Assembly (NCBI GenBank): GCA_964369235.1
Contig: CAYJEQ010000011.1
Location: 1-52,992, forward strand
DNA length: 52,992 nucleotides
Source of the DNA: CAYJEQ01 sp964369235
GTDB taxonomy: Bacteria; Bacillota; Clostridia; Oscillospirales; Ruminococcaceae
Direction: 5' to 3'
Under the pieces are notes generated by a model that saw only the letters and a list, made by a program, of their open reading frames with translations, searched no databases and was not told where the DNA came from. Both the position numbers and the translations under genes were made by a program. The stretch's first letter is position 1. Each line of letters begins with the position of its first letter. Below, in pieces: positions 34,939-43,440 of the stretch.

Positions 34939-37266
34939 ATGATTAAGACCTTAATAGATTTAAATTTTACTGCTAATATAGCTAGAAAATATACAGGAGA
35001 AATCGGTAGGGACTTAATGCCTGCCCCTATGGTTTTTGGCTTAGGAAATCTGGAAGCAGAGGAAAACTCTCCAGAAAAACGCTATGAAACCCATATAGAG
35101 AATATCTATAATATTCACAATATTACCAAAGAAGAAAACACCATCTATAATCTTCGTTATGATATGCAGTTTGCCAACAATATGATGCTTAAGGCAATGA
35201 GTAACTACGCAGTTATTGCCTCAGCTCAGAAAACTATGATAACAGACAAACATTATCAGAAAGATAACAAAGCTACAGCAGCTAATGAGCTTTTAACAGC
35301 TGGTGAAGTTTTGGTGGGAAATCACAGTGATGTTTTGTATAAAACTAAGGCTTTAGAGAAGGTTAAGAGTGAAAATATCCTGTTAAAACATCAGCTAAAC
35401 ACCCTAGTTAAAGAAAAACTAACACTTGGATTTAGTGAGAGTGTTGACAATAGTAAAACTGTAGGTGTATTTGATTTTATACCTATGGGAATGATACATA
35501 AACTGCCTAGTGAGGTTGCAAAGGATAGTTTTACAAGTAGTGCTACTGACAGTTTGATTAGTTGGGCAGAAAAACAGATTAGTAAAAATACAGTGGATAA
35601 ATCCATAGCTACCCAGATACTAAATACACTGGTAAAAAATAGCGATAAAACTACTTATAATAAAGAAATATTAACTGTTGACAAAGATAAAGCTAGCCCT
35701 AGTAAAGAAGAACAGTTAAATAATATAGTTTCTAAAGAGCAGATTGTCACTGCAAAAACCTTACTGCAGATGGATAAAGAAGATAAGCTACAAAATAAAC
35801 CCCAAGACATAAGCAGGAGGGAAACTTTAGCTATAGATGGTATTGAGCCAGTGAAGATAATCCATGTAAATAGCCCAGAGGAAAAAGAAAAGGTAACCAC
35901 AATAAGTCCTAAGACTGAGCTTTTAATAAAGGAGTCTAAACGATTTACAGCGGCTGGGATTATGGAGGAAAAAATCCTTATTAAGGAGAGTCAACTGGCA
36001 GTAGATAAAATAGCTACTGAAACTATGCTACAAGCTGATAGCAAGAAACTATCTATAAAAGGTAATAATCACATTATCTTTAAAAAGGAGTTTATAAACA
36101 CTGTAGAAGAAACAGCTAGGATTTATAATGGTGGCGTAGAAGTTAGTAAATCTAGTGAAGTATATAATAAAACTAAGGTGGATGGAAAAAGCCAAGAGAT
36201 TAGCTCTATAACAGTGGATAGAAAATTAGTAGAAAATATAGATAAAGCCACAGATAGGTTAATTCACATATTATCTACAAGAGAGCCTTATAAAATTAGA
36301 GAAGAAAGCATAGTTACTATAGCAGAGCAATTAGAGAGAAATCTTATATCAATAAAGGATAGAAATATCTACATTAATAAAGGAAGATCTTTAGAAGATA
36401 TCTTTAATAAGGCAGCAGCTATAACTAGAGGAGAAATAATCTATAAGAAACCAAAGGTAGCTGATATATCTACAGGTAATCTAACCTATGTAAAACCAAA
36501 AATAAAGGATATAACCACAGCTAAAACCCAGTTAAAATTAGTTTTTAAAACTCAAAGCCCTGAGACGGGTAAAATCCTGTCTAAAGGTGTAGAGGATATA
36601 GCTACTAGGGTAAATAGCAGAGAAACTGCCAGTGGTAGAGAGATAAACACAGCTGTTATAGTAGCAAGGAAGCTAATGGATAGATACATAAGGGACTATA
36701 ATAAGGTAGATATAAAAGCACAGGACAAATACCGAGGCAAAGGCAGAGTTATTATCCATAAGGAAAAAAACACTCCTATGGAATTAATCTCTGATAGAGC
36801 CTCTATATTAACATATCTAGATAATGTTAAATTAGTAAATCAAATAACACCTAAATATATTAAAAATGAAAATAACCAGCTAATTATCAGTGAAAAAGAG
36901 ATACATGGTCATATTAATAGATTTGGGAAAAAAGATATAATCACTATACAAAAACCTATAAACTCAGATATGTATATGCCAATAAATATTATCTATAAAA
37001 AAGAATCCACCACCGATACAAATCAGCAGGAGAAGACTGTAACTCTTGAGGTAGTAAAAGAAATAGTTAAAAAAGAGCAGAATATATTTAAAGAAGAGTT
37101 AAAGAAGAAGGTAGCCATAAATGCCCCAGCAAATCTGATGACACAGGCAAAACCAGTGGTGGAAAGCACCATTACAAAAGCACAGATTTACGATGTGGCA
37201 GATAGGGTGTATAACATGCTATCAGATAGGATAAAATCAGAGCGAATTAGAGGAGGGATGTATTAA
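34939..37266 (+). CDS. Large Lys/Ile/Thr-rich CIS protein, unknown; tape-measure candidate
   Basis: A 775-residue protein with no signal peptide, membrane helix or recognised domain. It is rich in Lys, Ile, Glu and Thr, with a repetitive charged middle (about 230-600) and low-GC codons, unlike the well-conserved structural neighbours. The N-terminal ~60 residues and the C-terminal ~30 are the most structured-looking: the end (AQIYDVADRVYNMLSDRIK, then SERIRGG) resembles a short terminal motif I associate with CIS baseplate-proximal proteins. Its position between tube initiator and LysM protein, large size and poor conservation would fit a length-determining or adaptor protein. The stop overlaps the next ATG by one base. 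Function is inference. Confidence 0.6.
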   Translation: MIKTLIDLNFTANIARKYTGEIGRDLMPAPMVFGLGNLEAEENSPEKRYETHIENIYNIHNITKEENTIYNLRYDMQFANNMMLKAMSNYAVIASAQKTMITDKHYQKDNKATAANELLTAGEVLVGNHSDVLYKTKALEKVKSENILLKHQLNTLVKEKLTLGFSESVDNSKTVGVFDFIPMGMIHKLPSEVAKDSFTSSATDSLISWAEKQISKNTVDKSIATQILNTLVKNSDKTTYNKEILTVDKDKASPSKEEQLNNIVSKEQIVTAKTLLQMDKEDKLQNKPQDISRRETLAIDGIEPVKIIHVNSPEEKEKVTTISPKTELLIKESKRFTAAGIMEEKILIKESQLAVDKIATETMLQADSKKLSIKGNNHIIFKKEFINTVEETARIYNGGVEVSKSSEVYNKTKVDGKSQEISSITVDRKLVENIDKATDRLIHILSTREPYKIREESIVTIAEQLERNLISIKDRNIYINKGRSLEDIFNKAAAITRGEIIYKKPKVADISTGNLTYVKPKIKDITTAKTQLKLVFKTQSPETGKILSKGVEDIATRVNSRETASGREINTAVIVARKLMDRYIRDYNKVDIKAQDKYRGKGRVIIHKEKNTPMELISDRASILTYLDNVKLVNQITPKYIKNENNQLIISEKEIHGHINRFGKKDIITIQKPINSDMYMPINIIYKKESTTDTNQQEKTVTLEVVKEIVKKEQNIFKEELKKKVAINAPANLMTQAKPVVESTITKAQIYDVADRVYNMLSDRIKSERIRGGMY

Positions 37267-38090
37267 TGAGTCTATTTAATACACTTATTTCAACTGCTAA
37301 AGATGCAGCTATGAATTACCTTGATCCACAGCAACCAGATAACGCAACCCTTCATATATATGAAGAGGGACTGGGTAAACCAGCTACTAAATTAGTATGC
37401 CAGTTTAATCCTTCTGAATACACAATTACTAGAAAGACAAATACACAGCAAAAAAATGCAGCAGGACAGGAAGCAAAAACCGATGATATACAGGTTACAG
37501 ATAAGCCATCAGCAGTACTGTCAGTTACTTTATACTTTGATGCATACAGTGATTTAGAAGATTTAAGCCCTACAAAAATTGTTAAAAATGCTATGGGTGC
37601 AGGAGGGGCAGCAGCAGGTATAGCCACAGGACTTACAGAGGTTTTAAATGGGATACAACCTAAGGCTAATGGTGAAGTATCTGACCGATGTAAAGAAATA
37701 GCGACCTCACTTAAATTTGCTGCAGATATTCATGCACCACCACCTGTTGCACTTATCTGGGGTAAACTGCATTTTGCAGGGACAATAATTAATTCTGTAA
37801 TTAACTATACAATGTTTAATCCAGATGGTAGCCCTGTAAGGATGAAGGTTTCACTGGAAATCTCAGGAGAGGAAGCAGATGTAGAACAGCAAACAGCTTC
37901 TACCCCTTTTCAGTCCCCTGACCGTACCAAAGAAAGGTTACTACAACAAGGAGATCAGCTGTGGATGTTAGCAGCTGAGGAGTATGGAGATCCAGGTAAA
38001 TGGAAGGTAATAGCCAAAGCAAATGATATATTAAACCCACGAATTTCACGAGGCGCCGGAGTAAATCTTAAGGTGCCATCTATACAATAG
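37266..38090 (+). CDS. CIS tube/baseplate protein with C-terminal LysM (Afp7-like)
   Basis: A 274-residue protein. The N-terminal part (CQFNPSEYTITR about 40-51; LSVTLYFDAYSD about 79-90) is the CIS tube-protein domain. The C-terminus (about 220-270) is a LysM domain (GDQLWMLAAEEYGDPGKWK, then ILNPRISRGAGVNLKVP). In Afp/PVC and T6SS-like particles this gp53/Afp7 protein glues wedge and hub. The A of its ATG is also the last base of the preceding stop codon. Complete and of typical length. Confidence 0.9.
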   Translation: MSLFNTLISTAKDAAMNYLDPQQPDNATLHIYEEGLGKPATKLVCQFNPSEYTITRKTNTQQKNAAGQEAKTDDIQVTDKPSAVLSVTLYFDAYSDLEDLSPTKIVKNAMGAGGAAAGIATGLTEVLNGIQPKANGEVSDRCKEIATSLKFAADIHAPPPVALIWGKLHFAGTIINSVINYTMFNPDGSPVRMKVSLEISGEEADVEQQTASTPFQSPDRTKERLLQQGDQLWMLAAEEYGDPGKWKVIAKANDILNPRISRGAGVNLKVPSIQ

Positions 38091-38122
38091 CATAAAATTT
38101 TAAATAGGGGAGGTGGCAAGGT

Positions 38123-39223
38123 TTGAGTCTGATGAAAGGCAATGTAACCTACGCTAAACTTCAAAAAAAATATGAAGGAATGAATGCCATTACCTATAGA
38201 ATAAAGATTGATGGTGTGGAGATAACTGAGAAATTCAAATGTGATATAGGTGAGATAACAGTGGATTTGACCAGTACAACCAAGGCTTCTGGTTGTGAAT
38301 TTATGGTTATACATGAGTATGAGCCAGAGAAAACCTCCTTTAAGGCAAAAAGTGTCTATGATAAGCTACAGCCAGGGGCTAAGGTAGAGATAGCCTTAGG
38401 ATATATAACTACTACAACTGTTTTTAAAGGATATATTAACCAGGTTAATTATAGATTTAATAAGCAGATGGGGCCCCATATAGTAGTGTCAGCAGTAGAT
38501 GCAAAATGCCTACTTATGAAAACAAGGCGTCTGGAGATACTAAGTGAAAAAACCATAGATAAGGCTATAAAATTCTTACTAGGTGAGAAACCTTTCTCAG
38601 GATATATTGATGGTAAAGAGATTGAAGTATCTACCCTAGAGTGTGAGATGGTAAGATTTCCAGAGGAAAGCGATTATGATTTTATTGTAAGATATGCTGA
38701 GTACACTGGAATGGAGTTTTTTATTGTGGAAGGTAAGGTCTATTACCGTAAAATCCCCACTGCAAAAAGCGATATAATGCTACTAGAAAAGGGCAAAGGT
38801 TTACTAGAGGCTAATATGTCAATGGGAATGCAAAAATTAGTGGAAAAGGTTGTTGTTAAAGGTATTAATCCAGAAAATGGCCAAGAGATTGTAGGCAATT
38901 ATAAACTTGCTGGAAAATTCTCTAAAGCAGCCACCTCTAAAAAAGCCCTAGGTGGATCTATTACCACAGTTTTTGATCCTATGGTTAAAAGTGCCAAAGA
39001 AGCAGGAGACAGAGCAAAATTAATAGGGGATAATATAAAGAAGGATTTTATGGTTTTGGCAGGGGTTTGTGAGGGAATACCTGAGCTAGTGCCTGGAAGA
39101 ACTGTAACTATAAAGGGATTTGATCCATTAATTGATAAAACCTGGTATATCGAAAATGTAAGGCATACTATAGACGAGAGAGGTTACCGTACAGTTATAC
39201 AGGGTAGAAAGGATACCATGTGA
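38123..39223 (+). CDS. CIS hub protein (gp27/gpD-like, VgrG N-terminal half)
   Basis: A 366-residue hub protein resembling phage late-control gpD and the N-terminal part of VgrG: beta-barrel domains with GAKVEIALGYITTTTVFKGY (about 89-108) and FPEESDYDFIVRYAEYTGME (about 177-196), ending in YIENVRHTIDERGYRTVIQG. TTG at 38123 is the likely start, following AGGGGAGG; ATG at 38132 would be far from it. The spike is encoded separately by the next gene with a GTGA overlap, so the VgrG function is split in two chains. Confidence 0.88.
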   Translation: MSLMKGNVTYAKLQKKYEGMNAITYRIKIDGVEITEKFKCDIGEITVDLTSTTKASGCEFMVIHEYEPEKTSFKAKSVYDKLQPGAKVEIALGYITTTTVFKGYINQVNYRFNKQMGPHIVVSAVDAKCLLMKTRRLEILSEKTIDKAIKFLLGEKPFSGYIDGKEIEVSTLECEMVRFPEESDYDFIVRYAEYTGMEFFIVEGKVYYRKIPTAKSDIMLLEKGKGLLEANMSMGMQKLVEKVVVKGINPENGQEIVGNYKLAGKFSKAATSKKALGGSITTVFDPMVKSAKEAGDRAKLIGDNIKKDFMVLAGVCEGIPELVPGRTVTIKGFDPLIDKTWYIENVRHTIDERGYRTVIQGRKDTM

Positions 39224-40005
39224 ATAATTTATTTACCGATATGGCTGCAAATAGTCGCAGTAAAAATCAAGGTGCTATAAACCCCACAAACTATGTAGTG
39301 GGCAAGGTAGTGGAAAATAATAATAGCGAATTTCAGGGGCTTGTTAAGGTGGAATTTATCTCATGGTTATCTGGTAAGAATATCTGTGATTGGATACCGG
39401 TGTTACAGCCCTATGCAGGTGCTACCTATGGCAGTTATATAATTCCTGAAATTGATGATATGGTGCTGGTGGGTTTTTTAGAAAATCACCTTAGAAAACC
39501 ATTTGTAATGGGATCCTTCTATCCAGCTAATGCTCAGTATATTAAGGATAGCTTTAATGATAAAAATTTTATTAAATCCCACAAAACTAAAGGTGGCATA
39601 AGCCTTGTTATTAATGATGAAAAGGATAATCAGTCGGTAATAGCACAAACACCAGCTGGGATAACTGTATCCTTAGAGGATAAACCACAGCTTATAACAG
39701 TTACCGACAAAGAAGGAAAAAATCTAATAAAAATAGATGCAAAAAATGGCAAGATAGAGATAGTTGCCGATAAGAGTATAAGCCTTACCTCAGGGAAATG
39801 TAGCATTGAGATGGATGGTTCAGGTGGTGCTATAGCTATTAAGGGCGATAAGGTTGATATTAAAGCTACACAGACATTTACAGCAGAGGGTACCCAGAAA
39901 TTAGGTGTCAAAGGCGGAATGGTAGAGGTTAAAGGTAGCCAGAAAACAGCCATTGACGGAGGCCCAATGACCGAGGTAAAAGGCGGTATATTAAAACTTA
40001 ATTAA
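39220..40005 (+). CDS. CIS central spike (gp5/gpV-like, VgrG C-terminal half)
   Basis: A 261-residue spike protein. An OB-fold domain (about 25-110; KVEFISWLSGKNICDWIPV, then PEIDDMVLVGFLEN) is followed by a beta-helix made of short repeats (KIEIVADKSISLTSG, AIKGDKVDIKA, LGVKGGMVEVKG, TEVKGGILKLN). The trimeric beta-helix pierces the target membrane and would carry the DUF4280 tip. It starts with GTG inside the stop of the hub gene (GTGA), giving coupled, equimolar translation. Confidence 0.9.
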   Translation: MNNLFTDMAANSRSKNQGAINPTNYVVGKVVENNNSEFQGLVKVEFISWLSGKNICDWIPVLQPYAGATYGSYIIPEIDDMVLVGFLENHLRKPFVMGSFYPANAQYIKDSFNDKNFIKSHKTKGGISLVINDEKDNQSVIAQTPAGITVSLEDKPQLITVTDKEGKNLIKIDAKNGKIEIVADKSISLTSGKCSIEMDGSGGAIAIKGDKVDIKATQTFTAEGTQKLGVKGGMVEVKGSQKTAIDGGPMTEVKGGILKLN

Positions 40006-40029
40006 TATAAACTAAAGGATGGTTTATAG

Positions 40030-40071
40030 ATGATTTTACAGTTAAAATCTCAGAAAGGGATGATGTTATAG
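40030..40071 (+). CDS. 13-codon leader-like mini-ORF before gp25
   Basis: ATG at 40030 is preceded by AAAGGATGG with the same spacing as the tube gene, and reads 13 codons (MILQLKSQKGMML) to a TAG that directly abuts the ATG of the gp25 gene. The gp25 gene also has its own AAAGGG within it. It may couple translation, or be the scar of a lost gene. Whether the peptide is made is unknown. Confidence 0.3.
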   Translation: MILQLKSQKGMML

Positions 40072-40485
40072 ATGAGTAGTGCCAAGGAATTCTTAGGTAG
40101 AGGGGTTTCCTTCCCACCTGCTATAGATGAAAATACAGGGCGTTTTATGATGGTATCTGCTGAGGAGGACATAAGACAATCTATCTACATAATACTTATG
40201 ACTAAAAAAAATGAACGAGCAATGATGCCTGACTTTGGGTGTAATATACATAACTATGTTTTTGGATTGCCGGACAATTCCACAATGACCTTACTGAAAA
40301 AAGAGATTGTAGATGCTCTTACTAAATGGGAACCAAGAATTATTAATGTAGAGGTAATAATTAATATGTCAGAGAAAAATAATGGCAAGGTTATTTTTGA
40401 CATAATATACACAGTAAGAGCCACTAATAACCCTAATAACCTAGTATTCCCCTACTATATGTATGAAGGGGTAGGGATAGAGTAG
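40072..40485 (+). CDS. CIS baseplate wedge protein, gp25 family
   Basis: A 137-residue gp25-like protein (T4 gp25 / Afp9 / TssE family). The core is AEEDIRQSIYIILMTKKNERAM-type sequence around residues 29-50, then PDFGCNIHNYVFG (about 53-65) and ALTKWEPRIINVEV (about 82-95); the conserved R-P-D-F-G region and WEPRI are the family hallmarks. It attaches the first sheath ring to the baseplate. Confidence 0.93.
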   Translation: MSSAKEFLGRGVSFPPAIDENTGRFMMVSAEEDIRQSIYIILMTKKNERAMMPDFGCNIHNYVFGLPDNSTMTLLKKEIVDALTKWEPRIINVEVIINMSEKNNGKVIFDIIYTVRATNNPNNLVFPYYMYEGVGIE

Positions 40486-40543
40486 TTAATCTTAACATAA
40501 CTATAACCGACCAGAAAACACTTATAAAGGACGGTCAACTAAT

Positions 40544-43408
40544 ATGAAAAAAGAGACCTATCTAATAGAAAAAACCAGGGAGCTTGCCCAGTCTTATACC
40601 CCTCAGTGGAATTTTTCTACAGAAAATCCCGATGTGGGATCAGTAGTAGCTATTTTAAATAGTGAAATGCTACAGGAAAGTAGAGATAGATTTACAAGGG
40701 TCTTAGACAAGCATAAAATACAATATTTAAATCTTTTCGACCGTATTAAGGAAGAGCCTATGGAATCGGCTAGAGCCTATGTAAGGTTTTTTCCTGTTGC
40801 CGGTATAGAGGAGCCTATTAATATTCCAAAAGGCACCCAGCTACTAGCCACTTCCGAAGGCAGTGGTGAGATTGTATTCGAGAGCCTTTATGGTATATCT
40901 GCCACCAATTCCAAGCTAAGTGCTGTTTATGTAACCGACAAAAACAAAGACTATATTGCAAATCTGCTGCAATCAGGAGAAAATCCTGAAAATACACCAT
41001 TTACAGCCTTTGATCTAACTAAGGAAAACTGTAGTGAACATATTATGCTACTAGGGTTTGATCATCTATTTGATCAGCTAGACAGAGTGTGTATAGCCTT
41101 AGAATTTAATGGGGTTAAAGAGGAAGAAGCAGTAGAAGCAGCCCAGAGTTTTTTTAGTGATGATATTGAGATAGGTATTATAGGTGAAGAGGGCTTTATA
41201 GCTTTTGAAAATAAAGAATTAGTAGGTAAAACTATATTCCTATCCTCGGACACCATAACACCTGTAAAAACATTATACGGCGATAAGGAAATGTACTATC
41301 TGGCAATTAGAGCCTTAAAGCTAGGTCAGGAGAAATTCAGTGGCTTATCAGTAAAAAATAACAATGAACAACTACCACCACAGGAAATTTACACAGGTGA
41401 TGTTCTACAAAACCCTATGAGATTTTATCCCTTTGGAAATCCCATGGAGATATACTCTGAGTGTGGGATAGAAAATAAAGAGGTTTTTGCTAGAAAAGGT
41501 GCTAAGGTGGATTTGACCTTTGATTTAAGTTTTGAGATGTTAGAGAAATCCCTGCCAGAGTTTGAACAGAACGAAGAACTTAAAATCATTATGAAAAAAC
41601 AACATCCACAGCTGGCACCAGCTAGGGTGGATATTAAGCCAGATTATGTACTACTAGAATACTATGGGTCTAAGGGCTGGCAAAGATTAATTAAAGAAGA
41701 ACAGGCAGCACTGCTGTTTAATGGCTCTCTACAGGGAGAGGTAAAACTAGAGTTTACTGTGCCTGAGGATATGGCTGATATAAATGAATACGATGGTAAT
41801 TACAGACTTAGATTAAGACTGATGAAAGCCGATAATCTATATCAAATCCCATCAAGACAGTTTATTCCAATTATAGAAAATCTACAGTTTTCCTATAATT
41901 ATGATGAAAATCCTCAGCTACCAAGTTATGCTATTACAAAGAATAACTATATGGAAGAGGTAATCACTAGCCATATAGCAAACAAGCGAACAGTAAGACC
42001 ATTCTTTAATAACGAGGTGTCAAAACCAGCTATGTATCTAGGTTTTGAAGGGACTTTCTGGGGAACACCTATTAGCCTTTACCTAGATGTGGAAAACTAT
42101 GAGGATTACCCAATAGATTTTACAGTGGAGTATATGTCTAGGGAAGGTTTTCAGCCTTTAAAGGTAATAGATAACACAGGTGGGTTAAGATATTCCGAAA
42201 CCCTACTGGCTATGGTGCCTGCTGATGTGGATAAAGGGGAGCTTTTTGGACAGGAGAAATACTGGTTAAGGCTAGTTTGTCACAATAAAAATATCCACAA
42301 GGCAGACCTGCCAACAATAAAAGCTGTTTACACCAATATGGTACAGGTGAAAAATCATCGCACCAGCACCGAAACTTTCTATATAGACAATGTGGACTCC
42401 GCCACAACTATTCAGCTAGAAGCTGGGGACATAATCGGAGCTACAGTTTATGTTAACGAAAAAGATAGCCTAAGTGATAATGAGGATAACTGGGTAAAAT
42501 GGTCTAAACAGAAATTTACTCAAGAACAGGGCAGAGTCTATAGCATTGATCCTGTTACAGGGGTAATTGTCTTTGGTAAAGGGGTTTTTGCTAGGTATCC
42601 AGCCAAAGAGGACACTGCCTCTATTAAGGTAGAATACCAAAGCTACCAAGGTGTAGAGGCAAATGTGCCTGCAGATACAATAAACAGCCTAAATAAGTCT
42701 ATTAAGTACATAAGCTCGGTTACAAATCCTATGTCTGCCTATGGTGGATACGATGGCTATAACGAAAGAACAGCCCAGAAGATAATTTCTAACATGCTTA
42801 GAACAAGAGGCAGAGCAGTTAGCCACCGAGATTTCTTTGATAGTATATCCCAGATTTCCTATGGGGTAAGAAGGATAAAATGCTGTAATGGCATTGACCA
42901 ATATGGTGATATTGTAGAGGATACAATAACCATAGCTGTACTAATAGACGAGTACCAGATGGGGGGGCATATCTTCTCCTCCGTTAAAGAGCAGATAAGG
43001 GATAAACTAATAAAATCCAGCAGCATAGAGACTCTAGGGAAAAATCTAATTCTATCCCAGCCTTACTTTGTGAGATTATCCATAAGGCTATGGATGGAAT
43101 GTGAAAAGATGGAAAATGCCTACGAGCTACAGCGAGAAACCTCCCAGCTAATAAGTCAGTTTATCGATCCTTTAGGTGGTGGTTTTGATGGTACAGGCTG
43201 GGAAATAGGCAATCTGCCTACAGTGGCACAGATTATAGCCTATGTTAAAACCAAGCAACCAGATATGGAGATAACTAAAGTTGCTTTAACTGCTAATTTT
43301 GGCAAGAATGAAGTAGCAGTTAACGAAGAAATATACAGTAAGATTAACAATCCTTTTGCCATGGCAGTTAATGGGGAACATATTATCTATGTTGAGCTGG
43401 CAGAATAA
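40544..43408 (+). CDS. CIS baseplate wedge protein, baseplate J family (Afp11-like)
   Basis: A 954-residue baseplate J/gp6-like wedge protein. INIPKGTQLLATSEGSGEIVF (about 91-111) is the N-terminal baseplate J motif and SAYGGYDGYNERTAQKIISN (about 735-754) precedes the conserved RAVSHRDF segment (about 761-768). The length matches Afp11-type proteins. Together with the next gene it builds the six wedges around the hub. Ribosome binding site AAAGGACGG. Confidence 0.9.
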   Translation: MKKETYLIEKTRELAQSYTPQWNFSTENPDVGSVVAILNSEMLQESRDRFTRVLDKHKIQYLNLFDRIKEEPMESARAYVRFFPVAGIEEPINIPKGTQLLATSEGSGEIVFESLYGISATNSKLSAVYVTDKNKDYIANLLQSGENPENTPFTAFDLTKENCSEHIMLLGFDHLFDQLDRVCIALEFNGVKEEEAVEAAQSFFSDDIEIGIIGEEGFIAFENKELVGKTIFLSSDTITPVKTLYGDKEMYYLAIRALKLGQEKFSGLSVKNNNEQLPPQEIYTGDVLQNPMRFYPFGNPMEIYSECGIENKEVFARKGAKVDLTFDLSFEMLEKSLPEFEQNEELKIIMKKQHPQLAPARVDIKPDYVLLEYYGSKGWQRLIKEEQAALLFNGSLQGEVKLEFTVPEDMADINEYDGNYRLRLRLMKADNLYQIPSRQFIPIIENLQFSYNYDENPQLPSYAITKNNYMEEVITSHIANKRTVRPFFNNEVSKPAMYLGFEGTFWGTPISLYLDVENYEDYPIDFTVEYMSREGFQPLKVIDNTGGLRYSETLLAMVPADVDKGELFGQEKYWLRLVCHNKNIHKADLPTIKAVYTNMVQVKNHRTSTETFYIDNVDSATTIQLEAGDIIGATVYVNEKDSLSDNEDNWVKWSKQKFTQEQGRVYSIDPVTGVIVFGKGVFARYPAKEDTASIKVEYQSYQGVEANVPADTINSLNKSIKYISSVTNPMSAYGGYDGYNERTAQKIISNMLRTRGRAVSHRDFFDSISQISYGVRRIKCCNGIDQYGDIVEDTITIAVLIDEYQMGGHIFSSVKEQIRDKLIKSSSIETLGKNLILSQPYFVRLSIRLWMECEKMENAYELQRETSQLISQFIDPLGGGFDGTGWEIGNLPTVAQIIAYVKTKQPDMEITKVALTANFGKNEVAVNEEIYSKINNPFAMAVNGEHIIYVELAE

Positions 43409-43440
43409 CACCCCAAATGTTACAGTAAGGGAGCAGTCGT

